From: Phyllostachys edulis
Lineage: Eukaryota; Streptophyta; Magnoliopsida; Poales; Poaceae
Assembly (NCBI GenBank): GCA_036346405.1
Contig: CM070563.1
Location: forward strand, 32,498,816-32,562,815
Reading direction: 5' to 3'
Length of the DNA: 64,000 bases
The notes beneath the pieces were generated by a model that did no database searches, was not told where the DNA came from, and saw only the letters and a program-made list of their open reading frames with translations. Below, piece after piece: positions 1-10,840 of the stretch. Positions within the stretch are counted from its first letter, which is position 1. Each line of letters begins with the position of its first letter. The position numbers were made by a program, and so were the translations under genes.

Positions 1-122
1 CAAAGGAAGTTGGACTATAGAGGATAAAGGAGGCCAATGCAATGATGTTTGTTCATGTATTTTTATTACCCTGATCATTCGCGCTTGAACTTCCTGTCGA
101 CGGCGGAATTGTGCATTTTCGA

Positions 123-335
123 TCAGCAAAGTTCGGTAAGCCAGTGTGTTCGACGGCCTAACATTTTTCCTTTGGCAGCTGATATAACATCAGCCTTCCT
201 CACAGCACCATCACCAATTGGAACACGACCATGTGGCAAGCCTCCATCGATGGTGTACAACACCTTTCCATCTAAGTCGTGCTCCTCTGGATCTTCTAGA
301 TGTTCAGAGCTGCTGCACTGTAATCGTCCGTCCAA
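123..335 (-). pseudogene. CACTA transposase-like exon (Transposase_24/Ptta type), fragment
   Basis: The minus-strand reading contains GGLPHGRVPIGDGAVRKADV and then AAKGKMLGRR. This resembles the HGR-x-P-x-GDG segment near the C-terminus of the Ptta/En/Spm plant transposase family. It is the most downstream visible exon of the transposase-like gene read from the right. No start codon is expected. The stop codon lies next to position 123, but whether it is the true end or decay cannot be told. No catalytic motif is visible in this piece. Confidence 0.45.
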
Positions 336-716
336 AATAGCAATAACTCAGTTCATACAGAAATAATGGACATGACAAAGATTGTAAAGCGTGCAACAAG
401 TTGTCTGAAAGGAATGCAAATAATGAGTATGTACTAAACGTTTTTGTGCTTTCTGGCTACTAATTGCACCACTACCTCCGCTGCTATCCAAATTTTTAGC
501 ACCTGATTTCATTATGGCATATGTGTTTACTCCAAAAGCCTTGTCAAGACCAAACTTATATTACTACAAGACCAGCCAACCACAACTTAACCCATGCAGC
601 ACCTAGGAGGTAGTAATGACTAAGAAATAATGTTTGATGGATAGATTTCATACCAGCCATTGTTGTGTCTCAACAAATGATCATGATCCACCTCTATTTT
701 GAGCAACATCTTCGGA

Positions 717-1022
717 TTACAGCCTTGATTCTTGAGCTTTCTTCCGCTCTGCGATGAACTGGTCAGCGGCCCAACGGTGGCACAAGAGTGGCCAATCTTG
801 CTCTTTGATCCACTCAACCCTACCATCCAAGTATTCCTCTTCCTCTGGTTCAATTGGACATGCTAGAGCATCATCAAGTTCTCGTCCAACCTTTTTCCAG
901 TAATACTCCTTGACTGCGTCCACACGAGCTTGGTACATAATATCCTTCACTCGTTTGGTTGCATAGTTTTCAAGAACACAGTCGGCCTCAACCTTGTCAT
1001 CGTCTATCATAGAAAACAAGTC
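717..1022 (-). pseudogene. CACTA transposase-like exon, fragment
   Basis: A splice acceptor (…AACATGCAG) precedes the exon at 1023-1025, and the exon then reads DLFSMIDDDKVEADCVLENY. Near its end comes EWIKEQDWPLLCHRWAADQF, a W-x-x-LC-x-x-W pattern of the kind found in the plant transposase family Transposase_24, followed by a basic stretch (AERKKAQESR). The frame closes at 717. A second frame (853-620) continues with coding-like sequence to a good GT donor near 647. This suggests a small frameshift or a different exon end. Confidence 0.45.
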
Positions 1023-1130
1023 CTGCATGTTTATATTGGGAAACACATAGTTAAATATGAAACTAAACAATCGTATGTAAATTAGGAGTGTCAACTTACT
1101 TACCCAAAATTCTCGCTTTACTCAATCTGC

Positions 1131-1301
1131 ATTTGTCTCTCCTTGATCATTTTTAGTGAAATAGTAATCTGCCCATGAGAGTGCAGGGCGAACATTAATG
1201 GGGTCACCTTCATGATCCAAGTCTTGCACAATGCCCAGGTATTCATGTTTGAGAATTACTCCAAACTGTGTGATGTACTTATATTCTTTGGGGTTGAAGT
1301 T
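1131..1301 (-). pseudogene. CACTA transposase-like exon, split by the retrotransposon insertion
   Basis: The minus-strand frame reads NFNPKEYKYITQFGVILKHE and then DPINVRPALSWADYYF. The exon's 5' part (MQFEYRNF) lies on the other side of the insertion at 7378-7356. When one copy of the AAGTT duplication is removed the two parts are in the same frame, so the retrotransposon landed in an open reading frame. Family assignment rests on the neighbouring Transposase_24-like exons; this exon alone was not recognised. Confidence 0.45.
1297..1301. repeat. Target-site duplication AAGTT, left copy
   Basis: AAGTT directly precedes the TGATGAACC start of the left LTR and is repeated exactly at 7356-7360 after the right LTR. 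Five base pairs is the usual duplication size for LTR retrotransposons. Confidence 0.9.
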
Positions 1302-2260
1302 TGATGAACCACAGAGGTCCTGTTCTGGCCCGATCTTTCGATGAGAAGATAAATTTGGTAGTAGTCGCTCAACTCTCACGATCCTAGCTACGAACTCGCA
1401 AAGCTTGAAACCACGCAATCGCTGAACTGCTCAACAAGTCGTTATCAACCGTGCACAAATACCCAGATGACCTGACCATGAATGTCGATTCCTGCATACA
1501 CCAAAGAAGTACGCAAGAACGAGATAAGTAGCAATCTGAAATTACAAATAGGATTGAAATATTTGATTTAAGTTGAGATTCCGAATAAGGATCTTAACTG
1601 GGAGCTCTAGTCGACACACGCAGAAGATACAAGTTGCAACGAAGGCAAACTAAATATAAACGAAATCCAAGGAAACTAGAGGCGGTGCGGCCGCCTTAAA
1701 TAGGGGGAAGGGGAGCCGCATATAACTACCATTGGCGGGGTGGTACTACTATTCATGTGAATAGTGCGTGCCCCCTAGGTGGCCGGCCAGCATATGGGCC
1801 AAGTTGAGTACGATTACAAGGCCCAAATTGGCTCAAACAGGTGATACGATATCTTCTTTTGGCGATTCCAACATGCACAGAAGAAATTTGGAAGTGAGGC
1901 TAGATCCGTTGGAAAGATGACAAAATAAGTTTTTCATCAAGTACTCGTGGACCTCCAACAGACTCCGTATGTGAAAGTTATGTACATTTAAAGTCGGTGC
2001 TGTCTTTGGAGGTCGAACTGGATTCCAAAACATATCCAGTTTAAACTCTTGCTTGGCACGTGGAGTAGCACCATGGCATGTAGACATAGTAACATGGCAT
2101 GTAGATGTAGCACCATGGTATGTAGACGTAGCTCGGTCCAATTGGGTAATATGGCATTGTAGTAGCCGAAAGTTCTGTCGGAGAAGATGTGGTTGAAGTA
2201 GAGGATGCAGTGCAACGGGTTGAAGTAGTGGTTGCATCCTTAGGGTCGATGTCCTCATCA
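1302..2260 (-). repeat. 3' LTR of the gypsy-type retrotransposon
   Basis: The LTR begins TGATGAACCAC on the plus strand and ends GTCCTCATCA at 2260, followed at once by the polypurine tract. It aligns along its whole length with 6391-7355. It contains short direct repeats of an 'ACATGGCATGTAGA' type near 2060-2130. Confidence 0.9.
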
Positions 2261-2273
2261 TCCTCCCTTTATT
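2261..2273 (-). other. Polypurine tract
   Basis: Read on the minus strand the bases next to the 3' LTR are AATAAAGGGAGGA, a purine-only run directly abutting the TGATGAGGAC start of the LTR. This is the position and composition of a plus-strand priming site. Confidence 0.75.
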
Positions 2274-2311
2274 GAATTTGAGTCGTCCTCGACTCATTCG
2301 TTTTCTCCAAG

Positions 2312-2941
2312 TCATCTCTCCTGCAAAAGATTAGTAGCAACACGAGGCAAAGAAACATGTATTTCTTCAAACGGACACGGAGATTCTTTACAAATCATAG
2401 TATGACATTCAGATTCATGTTTTTCCATGTCAATGCAATCGGATTTTGTAGCTAACATAACAGGAGCTTTCAATTTAATTCCACTTGGAGCTATAATCTT
2501 ATAATCAACTTTTATCTTCTCGTTACTTGTTCTCTCAGTTCTTTCTAATTCATCCTTTAATATGGCAGCAGGAGATATTGGAAGTAAAGTGATTTTCTTT
2601 TCTTTATAAATAAAAGTATAATGATTAGATCTACCATGATGTTCAGTATATCTATCATATTGCCAAGGTCTACCTAATAATAACGAGCATGCTTGCATAG
2701 TTACGATATCGCAATCAACATAATCATGATATGATCCAATAGAAAAATGTACGCGCACAAGTTTTGTCACCTTCAACTTACCACAAGAATTCAGCCATTG
2801 AATGTAGTAAGGATGAGGGTATTGAGTTGTGGTCAAGCCAAGCTTCTCAGCCATGTCTATGCTAGCAAGGTTGTTGCAACTTTCGACATCAATGATGACT
2901 CTACATGAACGTTCCTTGATGACGAACTTGGATTGAAACAA
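2312..2941 (-). pseudogene. Retropepsin-like aspartic protease domain of the gypsy-type element
   Basis: The frame contains VIIDVESCNNLASIDMAEKL, which corresponds to the grass gypsy protease motif D-G-G-S-C-N-N-(L/I)-A-S, here with the two glycines after the catalytic Asp replaced by V-E. Downstream are the typical 'QWLN-x-CG' and 'LLLGRPWQYD' segments of the same domain (LLLGRPW is the C-terminal ALIGRP-like flap/core motif). The frame then stops near the 3' LTR. In intact relatives reverse transcriptase follows; here it is missing. The changed active-site neighbours and the separation from gag by a frame break argue that this copy is not functional. Confidence 0.75.
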
Positions 2942-2956
2942 AGTGTGGCGTTGATT

Positions 2957-4383
2957 TTATTCAGCAAGCTCCATTTGAGCACTTAGCACACGCTGGATAA
3001 CTAGGCTTTGGTACTTGTCAGATGTCTCATGGCCTAATTGTTCTTCCTCAGTTTCATCACCTGCATTATTAGTTGCAGCCAAAACATGTTCTTCCTCAAT
3101 ATCGCTAATTGAAGTGTACTCACCATTGTCCTTAACAAGCAAAGCTCGCTAACTTGGACAATATCGCATCAAGTGCGCAAATCCTTTTGCAACAGTGACA
3201 TTGTACATCTCTGGATCGCCCTGTAGAAACAACGAAAGAAGTACTTTTTGTGGGGACTTGTACCTTTGCTGATTGGCTTGCATCAGGTACATGTGCAGGA
3301 GTGGAAGGAGCAGCAGGGAGCACACAGCTTGAGGAGGGTGCATCACAACCAGAAGTGGAGGAAGGTGCCATATGTTGTTGCTGCATTGGCCGACCTATAA
3401 AAGATTCTCCAATATTGCCCCTAGAGCGAGATTGTCGACCCTGCACTTCTCTTTCAGCCTTGCAAGTAAGATGGAATAAACGGGTGATAGAATTATATTC
3501 TTTATAATCTAAAATGTCCTGAATTTTACGGTTTAAACCTCCCAAAAATCTAGCCATCTTAGCATCTTCAGTTTCTTTTAAACACAACGCAACAAACCAG
3601 TTTGCAATTCTTGATAATAATCCTCTACGAACTACTACCTTGTCTTAAGCATTGCAATTTATTAAGCAAATCACGAGAATAATATGAAGGCACAAATCTA
3701 GCTCACATAACTCTCTTCATAGCATCCCAAATTCTAGGTATGTTTTGTTCATTACGACACAATTCATTCCACCAAATAGAAGCAAATTCTGTAAACTCAC
3801 TAGTAGCAGCCCTAACCCTTTTATTGTTAGGAAATTCATGGCATGCAAATTTTTGGTCTACTACTAACTCCCATGTGAAATAAGCTTCAGGATCATATTT
3901 ACCAGCAAAAGAAGGCATAGTGAATTTAATTTTACCAAGTAAATCATTACGGTCACGTACCTCATGTAGTGGATCTCTTCTCATACTTTGTTGATTGAAG
4001 TGTCGTTGTCGGTGATCACGATCAATGATGGGATTGAAATCACCATCGGACTCTGTATCAGCAATGTAGTTGTTCACATCTGCTTCTTCCACCTCATCTG
4101 CCCAAGAGCGGGCAGCAGGTGGTGTGCGACGAGCAGGAGGATCCTCCACTCTTGGCTCATGATCATGGGTCCTGTTTTCAGCAAGTGGCTGACGTTCGAG
4201 GAGTGCAACGCATGTGTGGAACGATGCAAGGTTGTCATTGATCTTGTCCAAGGCATCGCCAACACTCTCACCGAGCGAGTGCTTAATGTGCCACACGAGC
4301 TCTCTCGTGCGAGGTGTGAAAGATCCCTTAACAGTATGCCCCCAAAGAGTGGTCGTTATTGTTTCCACCATGTGTAGATTCAT
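2957..4383 (-). pseudogene. gag remnant of the gypsy-type element
   Basis: The first part (4383-3703, 226 aa) carries the Retrotrans_gag core: KFTMPSFAGKYDPEAYFTWE, then HEFPNNKRVRAATSEFTEFA and WWNEL. After in-frame stops around 3640-3700 the reading resumes at 3587 with MARFLGGLNRKIQDILDYKE, the second half of the gag domain. A Ser/Pro/Gln-rich linker and a zinc knuckle (C-x2-C-x4-H-x4-C) near 3210-3150 follow, but the knuckle is split between two frames. A short acidic segment (3142-2957) leads to the protease. Multiple frame breaks make this a pseudogene. In intact relatives Gag forms the particle that packages the RNA. Confidence 0.75.
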
Positions 4384-6376
4384 GTGACCCTATCATCGTT
4401 AGTAGAAAACAAAGAACAAATCACAGTGTATAAGTCCCTATCAACTACTAGGTTCTAGCATTTCAACAAGCGCTCTCTCACAATGCCTTACCAAGTTCTT
4501 ACAAGTTCTTACCAATGCAGCAAGGAAGTGGTACGACTGGTGGTTGGTTTGTGATACTCTCACTTGCGATTAGCCCAACGATTGCAAGGAACGACACCTA
4601 TTGAGTTAGTAGGAAGTGGAGCTTGGAAGGCTTCAATATGGTAGCAAGGATCAGCAATAATCAAATCAGTTAATGCAAGTTAAAAAATTGTTCAATGTAC
4701 TAGTCAAGTTGTTGATCCTAGCCTAATCAAAGTCCCACTAAGAGATGTGTATGTACGTACACGCAATGATAAATGTGACTTGATGTAAGCAACGAAAAAC
4801 CTCACAACAAGTGCTAGGAGAGACGCTAGCCTCCTACTCAAACTTCTGTGAAAGGCACAATATTGTTCGCACGACGTAGAGCACAAAAGCCAGCAATATC
4901 GGTGCAATGCAAACAGCCCTCTAGATTGAGCAGAAACAATAGCTAGTCTCAAACAACGAAAAAGCAAAGTTTTATATGGCTTTTATATACTTGTTTGAAA
5001 GGTTTCGATGAGATCTACAACTTTGCAGTTGAGACGAACCCCAAATTTCAGATGGAAGATTGAAATAATAGGCAAAAACAGAAACCAAAAACTTGTGACG
5101 CGAATTCGAGGCCAAATATGGACGATTTTTGGTGTCTTGGAGGGCTACAAGCACAATATGGTCATTTTTATTTGATGCGCGTCGTCGTTAGCTTTCCAAA
5201 AAGTCTGAAAACGTCGAATTCCGACTCCGTATGCAAAAGTTATGCCTGTTTTACTGAAGGTGTGTTGGAAACAGACTCGAATTCGTTTCGGCCTCAAGTT
5301 GAAACTTCTATAACTTTTGATCCCAGTGGGCCAAACTTACTCAAATTTTTCATGGAGGCTTGTGGATGTTTGAAGAATGGCTCCACCAATTTTCACTATT
5401 TTTGGCGAAGGTTTGATGCACTTTCCAAATTTTGGAATAGATTGACTCTATCTCTTTTGTTTCTTCTATATTTTTTTCTTCTTTTTTTCTGTTTTTCCCC
5501 CTCTTTTCTTCTCTGTCAATACCGAAAACAATCTACTTTTTTTCCCTTCTTTTTCTTCTATGTCACAAACCGAAACCAATCCCTCTTCTCACGTACCAAA
5601 CAGCCAGCAGTCCCAAGCAATGAATGACTCAGATCAATGCAATCATCAATTCGGCATTGGAGGTTGGAACACCAACGTGACTTCTTTTCCTTAATCAGCC
5701 AACACCACCAAGGAATTAATGCTTCCCGTTGAGAGGCAATAAGCAAATCAGCAATTGAATCAAAACACAAACGTTGCTTCGGCCGACTAGCAGAGACGGA
5801 ATTGGACGCTGGACGTCAACTTCAGCAGCAATCAAGAGATAACAATTGGTCTCTTGACTTCCCACGCATCAACAGAGGAGGCACCGATTGATCTCCTACG
5901 TAGCAACAGCAAAACAGCAGTAGACTGGTTCGGCCGCTTCCAACGAGTAGCGATCCGATCCGTAGCAGCTTCTCCACACGAAGACAACTCAAACCACGAA
6001 CGAAGAAAACGTTCGGCAGCGGGAGGGTTGCCATGGCAAGAGAGGGGGTGGTGCAGCAGGGGATGATTGGTGTGGTGCGGCAGGAAACTCAAAAGGTTGC
6101 GGCAGTAGATGATGGCGGCGGTAGAAGTTGGGCACAATGATGAAGCTACGCAAAGAATACACAACGAATAAGATGCAAACTAGACAATAACGAACTAGAC
6201 TCCAACTAAACTAGAAATCAGCAACTGACACGTCGATGCAATAAAAAATTCAACAAGCACAACTGAAAAGAAAAATTGCAAGCACAGATTGGTTTGGACA
6301 GGAACTAAACCTATATATTTTTTTGATTTTCGTGGCTATGTGGACTATAGGAAAAAATTCTCACCGACGAAATGTA
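4384..6376 (-). other. Untranslated leader between primer-binding site and gag
   Basis: About 2 kb with no recognisable protein on either strand. It includes a pyrimidine-rich run (5440-5580). Near 5200-5245 it shares the phrase 'ACTCCGTATG-x-AAAGTTATG' with the LTRs, so part of it may derive from an older LTR copy. Long leaders are common in non-autonomous gypsy derivatives. Confidence 0.5.
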
Positions 6377-6388
6377 GCTCCGATACCA
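6377..6388 (-). other. Primer-binding site, initiator tRNA-Met type
   Basis: The minus strand reads TGGTATCGGAGC, matching the common plant primer-binding site TGGTATCAGAGC at 11 of 12 positions. It is two bases from the right LTR, which places the 5' LTR on the right. Confidence 0.85.
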
Positions 6389-6390
6389 CT

Positions 6391-7355
6391 TGATGAACCA
6401 CGAAGGTCCTATTCTAGCCCGATCTTTCGATGAGAAGATAAATTTAGTACTAGTCGCTCAACTCTCACGATCCTGGCTATGAACTCGCAAGGCTCGAAAC
6501 CACGCAATCGCTGAACTGCTCGACAAGTCGTTATCAACCATGCACAAATACCCGGATGACCTGACCACGAAGGTCGATTCCTGCATACACCGAAGAAGTA
6601 CGCAAGAACGAGATAAGTAGCAATCTGAAATTGTAAATAGGATTGAAATATTTGATTTAAGTTGGATTTCGAATAAGGATCTTGACTGGGTGGTCTAGTC
6701 GACACACGCAGAAGATACAAGTTGTAACGAAGACAAACTAAACATAAACGAAATCCAAGGAAACTAGAGGTGGTGCGGCCGCCTTAAATGGGGGGGAGGG
6801 GAGCCGCACATAACTAGCATTGGCGGGGTGGTACTACTATTCATGTGAACAGTGCGTGCCCCCTAGGTGGCCGGCCGCCATATGGGCCAAGTTGAGTACG
6901 ATTACAAGGCCCAAATTGGCTCAAACAGGTGATACGATATCTTCTTTTGGCGATTTCGACATGCACAGAAGAAATTTGGAAGTGAGGCTAGAGCCTAGAT
7001 CCGTTGGAAAGATGACGAAATAAGCTTTTCATCAAGTACTCGTGGACCTCCAACGGACTCCGTATGTGAAAGTTATGCACGTTTGAAGTCGGTGCTGTCT
7101 CTGGAGGTCGAACTGGATTCCAAAACATATCCAGTTTAAACTCTTTCTTGGCACGTGGAGTAGAACCATGGTATGTAGACATAGTAACATGGCATGTAGA
7201 TGTAGCACCATGGTATGTAGACGTAGCTCGGTCCAATTGGGTAATATGGCATTGCAGTAACCGAAAGTTCTATCAGAGAAGATGTGGTTGAAGTAGAGAA
7301 TGAAGTGTAGTGGGTCGAAGTAGTGGTTGCATCCTTAGGGTCGATGTCCTCATCA
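6391..7355 (-). repeat. 5' LTR of the gypsy-type retrotransposon
   Basis: The LTR starts TGATGAACCACG on the plus strand and ends GTCCTCATCA. The AAGTT duplication follows at 7356-7360. It is nearly collinear with 1302-2260 and carries an extra 'GCTAGAGCC' segment near 6980. Confidence 0.9.
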
Positions 7356-7443
7356 AAGTTCCTATACTCAAATTGCATGTACAGAAGTTGAGCATAATCA
7401 TATTCCTAAACCAAGCAATGAAATACCTAGGCTTCTAGAGCTA

Positions 7444-7725
7444 CATATGAATTAACAGATGTCCAGGTTCATTTTTTATTAAACATACATGCATAATCAT
7501 CACTTTCCATTCAAATAGCTAGGCTTCTAGAGCTAGATATCAAATAGCAGAAAGTTCAATCATTTTTGACAAGGTCTGGACTGACATATGAATTAACAAA
7601 TGACCAGGTTCATTTTTTATTAAACATACATACATAATCATCACTTTCCATTCAAATAGCTAGGCTTCTAGAGCTAGATATCAAATAGCAAAAAGTTCAA
7701 TTATTTTTGACAAGGTCTGGACTGA
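7444..7725. repeat. Two-copy tandem duplication, 141-bp unit
   Basis: The phrase CATATGAATTAACA followed by 'CCAGGTTCATTTTTTATT' occurs at 7444 and again at 7585, and the copies stay aligned to CTGACATA. They differ at only a few positions, so the duplication is recent. It lies in an intron or spacer of the CACTA element. Confidence 0.85.
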
Positions 7726-7867
7726 CATAAACATGGCATGGATAGAACATTTCATATATTTATTATAACTGAAATAAACAATAAGCATGTGGTCTGTACT
7801 TACGCATCACCCTTAGGTCACCCTTAGGTCGAAGGACCACCTTCCGACCTTGCGGAGGTAGTCTTAA

Positions 7868-8080
7868 TTAGGTCCGTGACCTCTTCCTCCTACCTCGCTG
7901 TGTAGACTGCTCCCCAGTCCGCGTACTACAAGGACGATTTCCTTGTGGCTCACCATTAACACCGGAGTTAGTGCGGCCAACAACACCATCAGCATTGCTC
8001 CTATTACTGTCACGGCTAGCTGCACGTTGCTCTCCAGTAGACTTAATTTTTCCTGACAAACACATCTCCATAAGAACCAA
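7868..8080 (-). pseudogene. Possible exon of the CACTA element (unrecognised)
   Basis: The minus-strand frame encodes a polar, basic peptide (STGEQRAASRDSNRSN… ending GRRKRSRT) that ends in a nuclear-localisation-like run. An overlapping frame (8103-7864) is also open. No family was recognised. It is listed because it lies in line with the other minus-strand exons and has coding-like composition. Confidence 0.25.
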
Positions 8081-8103
8081 AAAAAATGCACATAATTGCT
8101 CAT

Positions 8104-8464
8104 AAGTCCAACTGTGTCGATATGACCATCAATTCATCAAGAGCTCTCACAAGAAGAGCAACAACATGGACAAAATGTTGGCAAATTGTCATCACTAGCA
8201 AGAAATAAAATGAGGTGCATCAAACATCCAATAGAATCAACGACATGGGACAACAAGAAGAGACAATAATGCCAAGCCTCGGACTCTGCCAAATATAGCT
8301 GCAAAGTGATGTTGGCCAAGTCACTGGTCTTTTTGTACAGCTCCTGGGGCGCATACAAGCTAAGTCCGACTATGTCGATATGACCACTAAGTCATCAGGA
8401 GCTATGACAAGAAGAGCAACAACAAAATAATGGCAAAGTTTCATCATTGGCAATACATAAAAGC
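8104..8464. repeat. Diverged direct duplication (~105 bp, period ~258 bp)
   Basis: 'AAGTCC-x-ACT-x-TGTCGATATGACC' begins at 8104 and at 8362, and both copies continue through AAGAAGAGCAACAAC. Between them lies a minus-strand frame (8358-8137) whose start reads YAPQELYKKTSDLANITLQL, a coding-like peptide with no recognised family. The two copies differ by substitutions and small indels. Confidence 0.6.
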
Positions 8465-8799
8465 ATCACTCTGCATATGCCATCCCAAAAAACTCATGGG
8501 CAAGGTTGACACCAAGAGATGGGCAAGGCATCCACACACAACAATCATCATTACCAAAAAGACAGTAGCAAATATGTGCCCACACCTAAACATATTAGTG
8601 CATCATTTCTTTTCACACACATCACCTATTTTTTGGACCAACATCAGTGATATCCTTAGGTTTAGAGTTTACCAAGAGCACTCAAAGGTAGCACAGCTAG
8701 CGTGTCCACAGATCCGTGCAGACACTTCACTAGGCTTCATGATTGGGACTTCCGTCGAGAATAGTTCGACAAAATTGCATCACAATTTTCAGGATTCAC

Positions 8800-9309
8800 A
8801 TTACTCGAGTTGTAAATTCTTCATCTCACACAAAATGAAAGATATCCACCCCATTGGGAACACACTCACAGAGAGAGATATAGGGAAACACATGGGGTGG
8901 AGTTGGAGGCGGTGCAGATCAACGGACCAGGACCTTGCGCTGCTGCTTTGCGTAGCTCTCCATTGCAGCGGCAAAGAGCGGCGACAGATTTGGATCAACA
9001 AGGGGTGGGGAGATAGGGTAAGGAGGCGGCGGAGGTGGAGCCGAGGCGGGCGGGGGATCTGGAGGGGCGAGGTGGCGGGATCAGGAGGTGAGGCGGCGGT
9101 GGCGGGGTGAGGGACGGCGAAGATGTAGGAGAGCGAGGGGCGGCGGCGGGATGCAAGGGCGAGGACGGCGTGACATGGGGATCTGGTGGGCAAGGCGGGG
9201 GGGATCTGAGGAGGGCGAGGCTGCATGACAGGTGTGTATGATCTTTGGAGGCGGCAGTGATTGGGATGAAGGAGGATGATTGGGGATCGAGGATTGAGGA
9301 TTGGGCCAT
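8800..9309 (-). other. GC-rich 5' region of the CACTA element gene
   Basis: The region is strongly GC-rich with open frames in several phases on the minus strand. All are Pro/Ser/Arg-rich low-complexity peptides, including one that starts MAQSSILDPQSS at 9309. This looks like a first exon or 5' untranslated region driven by base composition. No domain was recognised, and the frames should not be read as proteins without transcript support. Confidence 0.35.
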
Positions 9310-9314
9310 TTTAG

Positions 9315-9672
9315 GGTTAGGGGATGGGATATGGCTTGTTTGGTTGGTGCCCTGGATTTTATGCCTGAGAAAAAATGTTGTTTGGAGGTAACCTGGAAAG
9401 TAGATGATTTTTGTCTAGTCAGACAAATCTGAAGATGAGTTATTTGGTTAGAAGCATGTGCCTAAAATTGGTGAATGAAAAATAGAACGTTGGATCAAAA
9501 CTACGAACGGTAGATCGGAGCTGACTGGAGACAAACACTGCTTTTGAACACCTGACATTCGCTGCTCGCCTGGCCTGGGAGCTTAGGCAGGAAACCAAGC
9601 AAACACCCAACTGGCAGCAGCCAGGTTCACTTCTGGCCAGACAAAAAGCAGCCAGTTATCAAAACAAACAAG
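9315..9672. mobile_element. MITE-like element with GGCTTGTTTG ends
   Basis: The left end has GGCTTGTTTGGTT near 9332 and the right end has AAAACAAACAAGCC near 9660-9673, an inverted pair. In between, the text is anonymous and non-coding. No clear target-site duplication was found, so the exact ends and superfamily are open. Confidence 0.45.
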
Positions 9673-9993
9673 CCCATACTTTTTGGCCTATGCCCGCGCC
9701 ACATTTTGGCTGAAGCGAAATCATTATCCTCACGGTTCAAAACCGTCGAGATAATATGTCTAATCCTCGTAGTATGGCAAAACGTCAGAAAAATTAACAT
9801 TTTCCTCACGTTTACATCAAAACCATCACGCCTCCTAGGTACAAAGCCAATGCCTAATGCAAGTACCATCAGACAAAAAGCCAAAAGTGCTATTTTCCTT
9901 GCCGATTTAAATGACCGTCACAATAATTACTATCCTCACGGTTGCTTGCGGCACCTCAGAAAAATATAAACCGCAGCAAAAATTATGTAGTGG

Positions 9994-10322
9994 TAGTAAG
10001 AAATATGCAGAGATTACTAGCAAGTAAGTAGTAACAAATATGTAGAGTTGCTAGCAAGTAATATAGAGTTATCACTGCTGCTTGTCATCGAGTAATAGAT
10101 TGTTGCCAGTAAGTAACATGTACAGTTGCTACAGTATCATGTAGAGCTAGTGGAAAGTAATATGTGGTTGCTAACAAGAAATATGTAGAGTTGCTGACAG
10201 GTAGTGTAGAGCTATCGTTGGTAGTTGCTTGCACAAATCACCGGTAGTTGCCATATGGAGCAATGGAGCGTTGCTAAGTAGAATTATACAGTTGATATTA
10301 AGTAAAATGTATAGTTGTTGGC
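9994..10322. repeat. Degenerate short tandem repeats
   Basis: About ten imperfect copies of an 'AGTTGCTAGCAAGTAATATGT' type unit run through this interval, with variable spacing. There is no coding sequence. The repeat begins immediately outside the CACTA end at 9993. Confidence 0.6.
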
Positions 10323-10741
10323 AGTGGCGGAGCCAGAACTTTTTCGAAGCTTAGGCATGCCTTCCGAAGCTTGGGCAAGCCCACGACTACGATCACGCCA
10401 CAAGTCGACGATCACTCACTCGTCTTCCAAGTTCGGCCACGAAGCGCGAAGTAAAGTCCGGACAAGTACCCAGGCCGCTAGTGGTTGTTGCCTTATTGGT
10501 AAGTAATTAAATAGAACAACAATTAGTAGTTGACCGTATAAAATCATCGGTAGTTGCATCTAGTTGCCAGCGAGTAAAACTAGATTTGCTAGATGATAAC
10601 ATATACAAAATAGGTGATATACGCTAGAGTTGCTAGCATGTCTTCGAAACATAGGCAATATTGGTCTTGTTTTGATACGCTCATCGTACCGAATACAACA
10701 GTTAAATACAAATCAAACATTTGGTTGAATAGATGACATTG
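10323..10741. other. Unassigned spacer with a CAGTGGCGGAGCCAG motif
   Basis: CAGTGGCGGAGCCAG at 10323 resembles the terminal sequence of a common class of plant hAT-like elements (compare 32960-32977). No matching inverted end or duplication was found nearby. The rest of the interval shows nothing recognisable. Confidence 0.3.
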
Positions 10742-10825
10742 TACTCCCTCCGTTCTCTTTTATTTCACGTCAAGTAGTGTGTATGTGCATGCATGGGCGT
10801 CAAGTATTTTAAATCAGAGGGAGTA
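10742..10825. mobile_element. Stowaway MITE (Tc1/mariner-type)
   Basis: TACTCCCTCCGTTCT opens the element and CAGAGGGAGTA closes it, flanked by the TA dinucleotide typical of Stowaway. At 84 bp it is very short, with an internal hairpin-like GTCAAGTA repeat. CTCCCTCCGT is the canonical grass Stowaway terminus. Confidence 0.85.
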
Positions 10826-10840
10826 TTACTTACATTAAAG

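Larger units (their letters stand above)
1302..7355 (-). mobile_element. Ty3/gypsy-type LTR retrotransposon, deletion derivative, minus orientation
   Basis: A structurally complete 6054-bp insertion. It has two similar direct LTRs of about 960 bp (1302-2260 and 6391-7355), TGATGA/TCATCA ends, a 5-bp duplication AAGTT on both sides, a primer-binding site matching initiator tRNA-Met next to the right LTR, and a polypurine tract next to the left LTR. These fix the orientation as minus. The interior codes for gag and a retropepsin-like domain only. Nothing resembling reverse transcriptase, RNase H or integrase lies between the protease and the 3' LTR, so the copy could move only with help. By eye, the first 260 bases of the LTRs differ at about 18 positions (roughly 7%), so the insertion is old. 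Confidence 0.92.
1..9993 (-). mobile_element. CACTA (En/Spm) DNA transposon, partial, interrupted by an LTR retrotransposon
   Basis: The right boundary is TAGTG at 9989-9993, which read on the minus strand gives a CACTACATAA start. Inside it, 9690-9960 holds several copies of a CCTCACGG-type subterminal motif, as expected at CACTA ends. On the minus strand the element then has a GC-rich 5' region (8800-9309), candidate exons (8358-8137, 8103-7868) and exons resembling the Ptta/En/Spm plant transposase family (7378-7356 joined to 1301-1131, then 1022-717 and 335-123). The other end lies beyond position 1, so no target-site duplication could be checked. The 1302-7355 retrotransposon is a later insertion. 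The element type is an inference from the terminus plus the protein pieces. Confidence 0.55.
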
